Source of the DNA: Gracilariopsis chorda
Lineage: Eukaryota; Rhodophyta; Florideophyceae; Gracilariales; Gracilariaceae
Length of the DNA stretch: 20,010 nucleotides
Direction of reading: 5' to 3'
Assembly: GCA_003194525.1 (NCBI GenBank)
Contig: NBIV01000557.1
Location: 1-20,010 of the forward strand
Part shown: piece by piece, positions 16,927 to 20,010 of the stretch
Layout: each line of letters starts with the position of its first letter
Position numbering within the stretch: position 1 is the stretch's first letter
Notes under the pieces: model-generated
Database searches by the model: none
What the model was told of the DNA's origin: nothing
The model's input: only the letters and a program-made list of their open reading frames with translations
Translations under genes and position numbers: made by a program

Positions 16927-17610
16927 AGTGCCTGGGGCTTGCATCAAAGCTCGAGTTTCAAGAGCGCAATGTGCCTCATCACCACATGCTCGTGTGGCTC
17001 GAAGGAGGCGTGATTGAAGACGTTGATGTGATCGACGAGCTCATTCGTGCAGAACTTCCCCTTCCAGGCGAAGACGACGCGTTGCGTGCTCTCATTCGTT
17101 CCATGCACAGGCACCGCCACTCCACCTATTGCCGGAATCGCGCTGGGCGGTGCAAGTTTGGATACGACAGCAATATGATTGTGCCGGAGACGTACATTGA
17201 AGAAGGCACGAATCGCGTTATTTACCGCAGAAGAAGGCAAGAAGACCTCAAGATTGTGCCGTACAACCCAACTCTGACCAAGAAGTACCGCTCTCATATC
17301 AACGTAGAACGCACGCAAGGAGGGGGCGCAGTGGCTTATCTGATGAAGTACGCGTTTAAGCAGCCCAAAGCTCAGGAGGTGGTGCTCAACGTGAGTGGTG
17401 CTAATGAGACAGGCACACACAACGAGCAGCAACAAGAGCCACAGGTGCAGAACGACATTCGTGCATACATGCGAGCGCGTGTGGTGGGCGCCGTCAATGC
17501 AGCTTGGAGACTTTTCGAGTTTCGACATGTTCACATCGTACCAAAAGTAGAGCGACTGGCCATTCACTTGGAAGGAGAGCGCACATTTCTGCTGAGAGGT
17601 CCAAACCAGC
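16923..17610 (+). CDS. Rep catalytic motifs and post-Rep region, copy 3
   Basis: This open segment contains VPHHHMLVWLEGG (histidines 16977-16985), CRNRAGRCKFGY and AYLMKYAFK (tyrosine pair), then FRHVHIVPKVERLAIHLEGE. Substitutions private to this copy include DSN for DRN before MIVPETY and RRRQEDLK for RRRQHDLK. A 1-base loss near 17610 shifts the frame. Confidence 0.85.
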
Positions 17611-17614
17611 TCTT

Positions 17615-18283
17615 TCTGCATCACAGCCGTCTACACTGGAGAGATACTTTGCAAGGCCCGAAGCATACGCGAACCTCGACTACCTTTCGTACTTTGAAAA
17701 AGTGCGATTGTATCGCACGCTTCCAGCCCGCGTGCTTAACCAATACGACGGAGACAGCACTCAGGTGCCCACAGACGACTGCGATCCGCCCATGTACGTG
17801 GTAGAGCGCACGGACGACGAGCAGTGTGTCGCAAGGATCAGAGGTGTTTCACCGTCGGACATTGAGCTCTTTGCTCTGCGCTTGCTGCTCATGAATCACG
17901 GCTCGAGCTCTTATGAAGACGCAAGGACTTTCAACGGACAGCAGTATGGAACGTATCGTGAAACTGCGATTGTAAGCGGACTGCTCGCGGACGGATCCGA
18001 GTTTGATATTGCATTCCAAGAAGCAGTGCAGATATACAGCACGCCCTCAGAGCTACGACGTCTGGTTGTTACACTATACCAACAAGGCGCAGACCCAGAA
18101 AAAATGGCCGTCGAAAACTGGGAGGCATTATGTAGCGACATACATACAGGAGATGAGCAGCAACGAAAGCAAGAAATGTATCGACGTGTGGTGGAAATCT
18201 CAGACCGGCACGGAGGACGACTGCTTCGCGATCACAGCTTTCTTCTCCCAGCACCTACAGCAGGATCATACAGCATTGACTGA
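17615..18283 (+). CDS. Rep-helicase linker, copy 3
   Basis: The linker between Rep and helicase is open from SASQPSTLERYFARPEAY through VVERTDDEQCVARIRG, FALRLLLMNHGSSSYEDA and QIYSTPSELRRLVVTLYQQG to VEISDRHGGRLLRDHS. It is the least interrupted version of this part among the three copies. No known domain was recognised in it; this region is variable in Helitron proteins. The frame is lost near 18240. Confidence 0.75.
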   Translation, partial: SASQPSTLERYFARPEAYANLDYLSYFEKVRLYRTLPARVLNQYDGDSTQVPTDDCDPPMYVVERTDDEQCVARIRGVSPSDIELFALRLLLMNHGSSSYEDARTFNGQQYGTYRETAIVSGLLADGSEFDIAFQEAVQIYSTPSELRRLVVTLYQQGADPEKMAVENWEALCSDIHTGDEQQRKQEMYRRVVEISDRHGGRLLRDHSFLLPAPTAGSYSID

Positions 18284-18284
18284 G

Positions 18285-19160
18285 GCGAATCGAGCTACAA
18301 CAACTCGAGACGCACGAGTGGTGCGAAATTCGTCAACTTTGCAGTCAAGGTACGCCACCTTAAAACCTCGCCAAAGACAGTATTTGACACCGTCATTGCC
18401 GCATTGCAACAACGACAGGCGCTGCAGGAGCGAACAAGCACTCCTGGAAACGTGTTCTTTGTGCAAGGATCCGCAGGAACCGGAAAGACATACGTGCTCA
18501 ACCTCCTTCGTGATATCGTTGAGTCGGAAGGAATGCTCGCCGAAATGACTGCTACAACAGGCATTGCAGCTTCGTTGTACGAAGGTGGCCGCACTTTACA
18601 TAGCCTTCTCGGACTGGGTGTAGCTGATAGGGACAGCACAAGCAGCACTACAGCCACTTTGTCAAAGTACGGTCCCCGATCTCAACGTGCAGAACTGCTA
18701 CGCGAAATACAACTGCTCGTCTTGGATGAGGCGTCCATGCTCTCAGAGCTCTTCGAACTCATGGATGCGTTGCTCAAAGATCTTCGCTGCAGTGGAATGG
18801 AAAACCCACCTCCGGGGCTTGACCATCGTTCTATCCGGCGACTACTCCCAGCTGCTTCCAGGTGCCGCAGGTGTACATGGAGGCCGAGCCAAGTAAATGT
18901 GAGACGAGTGTACACAAACATTCTCAACGAATTGCCGTGGAAGAGTGATCTGTGGACATTGTGCTCGGTTCAAGTGCTGTACCTCACGGAACAAGTACGC
19001 CAAGCCGATGATCCGGCATTTGCGTCGCTGTTACGTTCCATTGCACGAAACACAATATCCAACAACGCTCCGCTACCACTCAGATCTACCGGTGGCATGC
19101 AAACCGCCTACCAATTCCTGTGGAAGTGGCTCACAACACGACGCAAGGAGGATGTGGAAT
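18285..19160 (+). CDS. PIF1 helicase N-terminal half, copy 3 (frameshifted)
   Basis: It begins RATTTRDARVVRNSSTLQSRYATLKPRQRQ. After a break near 18380 it carries GSAGTGKT (18467-18490), TATTGIAAS and LVLDEASMLS. It lost three bases in frame near 18747 (SRKLF becomes SELF) and five bases near 18812, which shifts motif III ([11 protein letters not shown]) into another frame for about 15 codons. The original frame resumes and ends near 19157 with one extra A. Confidence 0.82.
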
Positions 19161-19844
19161 CTCAGCAAAATGCTCATTGCCTCCACAAATCAGTTGGTCG
19201 ATGAACACAATGCGGCAGCGCTGGATCTGTTTCCTGGTGAACGCTTCACTCTTCCGTCAGCTACGACGGTACAACCTGACGGTGTACCACACTCAGAGCC
19301 CGACGTCACCAATACCTTTGTTCCCGAGTTTGCGTATCAGTATGCGCCTGGAGTACCGCCTCATAACTTGGACTTGAAGATTGGTGTGCCAGTTATGGTC
19401 ATTCGGAACGTGTTGCATCCGGCTGTGGTCAACGGAAAGCTGTTCGTAGTCGTGCGTGTCGATCACTTTACGATGCAGGTGGCTCGATTCGACGAGAACA
19501 GACAGGTGCTCGAACGACAGCTCCTGCATCGTATCGACTTCGAGTTTTCTTTCGCAGATATTCGCATGATTCGAAGGCAGTTTCCCATTCGTCTCGCAGC
19601 TACCGTTCACAAAGGACAGGGAAAAACCTTGGATGGCTTGGTTGTGGATGTGCGATCCAACTTCTTCTGCGCTGGTCAGTTGTATGTCGCATTGTCGCGC
19701 GTTCGAAGGAACGACCATGTGCTGCTCCTGCATGATCCGCAGCTTACACCCTCGAATGCGCACACAATTCATCCCATGCCTGTTCCCATCGCCAACCCAG
19801 TGCTGCCTGAAGCTATTCAGTTCTGCATCCCTCCACAACCGTAA
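19155..19844 (+). CDS. PIF1 helicase C-terminal half, copy 3 (open)
   Basis: This is the best-preserved C-terminal block in the window: [100 protein letters not shown], ending at TAA 19842-19844. An in-frame 6-base loss removes two residues (Phe-Ala) just before ATVHKGQG, relative to copies 1 and 2. In PIF1 proteins that short stretch is part of a conserved strand, so the loss may matter. Confidence 0.85.
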   Translation, partial: WNLSKMLIASTNQLVDEHNAAALDLFPGERFTLPSATTVQPDGVPHSEPDVTNTFVPEFAYQYAPGVPPHNLDLKIGVPVMVIRNVLHPAVVNGKLFVVVRVDHFTMQVARFDENRQVLERQLLHRIDFEFSFADIRMIRRQFPIRLAATVHKGQGKTLDGLVVDVRSNFFCAGQLYVALSRVRRNDHVLLLHDPQLTPSNAHTIHPMPVPIANPVLPEAIQFCIPPQP

Positions 19845-19991
19845 TCATATCTCTTGCATTCTTCTTTCATTGAATTAAACTACTTGCTTTTCTGCTTTTG
19901 CTTTCTCCACCCTCTTTTTTCCTCACCGCTGTTTATCACTCCTCCACCGCGGCGCGCAGCGCCGCCCGCGGCCGAAGGCCGCTTCCTCTTG
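19845..19991 (+). other. 3' tail and terminal double hairpin, copy 3
   Basis: A pyrimidine-rich tail is followed by CGGCGC-GCA-GCGCCG (19950-19964) and GCGGCC-GAA-GGCCGC (19968-19982). CTTG is at 19988-19991. It matches the end of copy 2 almost base for base. Confidence 0.82.
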
Positions 19992-20010
19992 TCTCTCCAT
20001 TATATGATTT
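19992..20010 (+). mobile_element. Start of a further Helitron unit (5' end only)
   Basis: The window ends 19 bases into another unit. Its start, TCTCTCCATTATATGATTT, resembles unit B (one A fewer) and copy 2. The array therefore continues to the right. Confidence 0.7.

Larger units (their letters stand above)
14450..19844 (+). pseudogene. Helitron Rep/helicase gene, copy 3, full span, frameshifted
   Basis: The span runs from the ATG at 14450 (MTRGGRRLNSGG, then an in-frame TAA at 14492-14494 as in copy 2) to the TAA at 19842-19844, about 1,800 codons. Domains in order: heptad repeats, acidic-proline repeats, CCHC knuckle (15347-15388), Cys cluster (15422-15475), Rep (HHH at 16977-16985), linker, PIF1 helicase (Walker A 18467-18490). 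Frame breaks by comparison lie near 14500, 14770, 14945, 15570, 16916, 17610, 18240, 18380, 18812, 18860, 18895 and 19157, mostly losses of 1-5 bases. This copy contains the longest single open stretch of the Rep N-terminal half (15583-16926). Confidence 0.87.
13393..19991 (+). mobile_element. Complete autonomous Helitron, copy 3 (6,599 bp)
   Basis: This is the second autonomous element with both ends visible. It starts TCTCTCAACACCCCACTC, so its 5' end resembles units A and D rather than copy 2. It has the perfect subterminal inverted repeat, CAG/CTG runs, leader with long inverted repeat and structured block, the Rep/helicase gene (14450-19844), pyrimidine tail and 3' double hairpin (19950-19964, 19968-19982) ending CTTG at 19988-19991. 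It lacks the 53-bp leader duplication of copy 2. The gene is again interrupted by small indels, though N-terminal and Rep parts are better preserved than in copy 2. Confidence 0.9.

Overview
The window is eukaryotic and consists entirely of transposon sequence. I see no host gene, tRNA or rRNA. It is a head-to-tail array of Helitron (rolling-circle) transposons, all on the + strand. The diagnostic features are an HUH Rep domain fused to a PIF1-type helicase and repeated termini made of 3' hairpins joined directly to a TCTC 5' end. Base composition is moderate and the gene has no obvious introns. That would suit a protist, alga, oomycete or fungus, but the sequence alone does not identify the host.

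Layout: copy 1 of the autonomous element, 5'-truncated by the window (1-5352); short non-autonomous units A (5353-5817) and B (5818-6252); complete autonomous copy 2 (6253-12954); short unit D (12955-13392); complete autonomous copy 3 (13393-19991); and the first 19 bases of another unit (19992-20010). Each unit starts with TCTC and ends in CTTG, preceded by two GC-rich hairpins with 3-base loops. Each junction abuts the next unit without spacer DNA. Equivalent points in the three genes lie about 7.57 and 7.08 kb apart; the difference is mostly one extra short unit.

Each autonomous copy has a 5' end with a subterminal inverted repeat, an A/T-rich TATA-like stretch and a (CAG)6 tract. A long leader of about 1.1 kb follows, containing inverted repeats and a 0.4-kb block that looks like structured RNA. 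Next comes one gene of about 5.4 kb, then a pyrimidine-rich tail and the 3' hairpins. The gene encodes, in order: Gly/Arg heptad repeats, acidic-proline repeats, a CCHC zinc knuckle plus a Cys cluster, a Rep nuclease (HHH motif and a Y-x3-Y tyrosine pair) and a PIF1/RecD-like helicase (Walker A GSAGTGKT, Walker B DEAS). All three copies are broken by many 1-5 base indels, so none encodes the full protein as it stands. The reading frame can still be followed by comparing copies.

Short units A, B and D share the autonomous 5' end (through the CAG tract) and the 3' hairpins but have an unrelated core of about 260 bp. They look like non-autonomous partners mobilised by the same Rep/helicase. The most notable features are the spacer-free mixed concatemer, the nearly invariant structured leader, and the mosaic similarity among the three copies.
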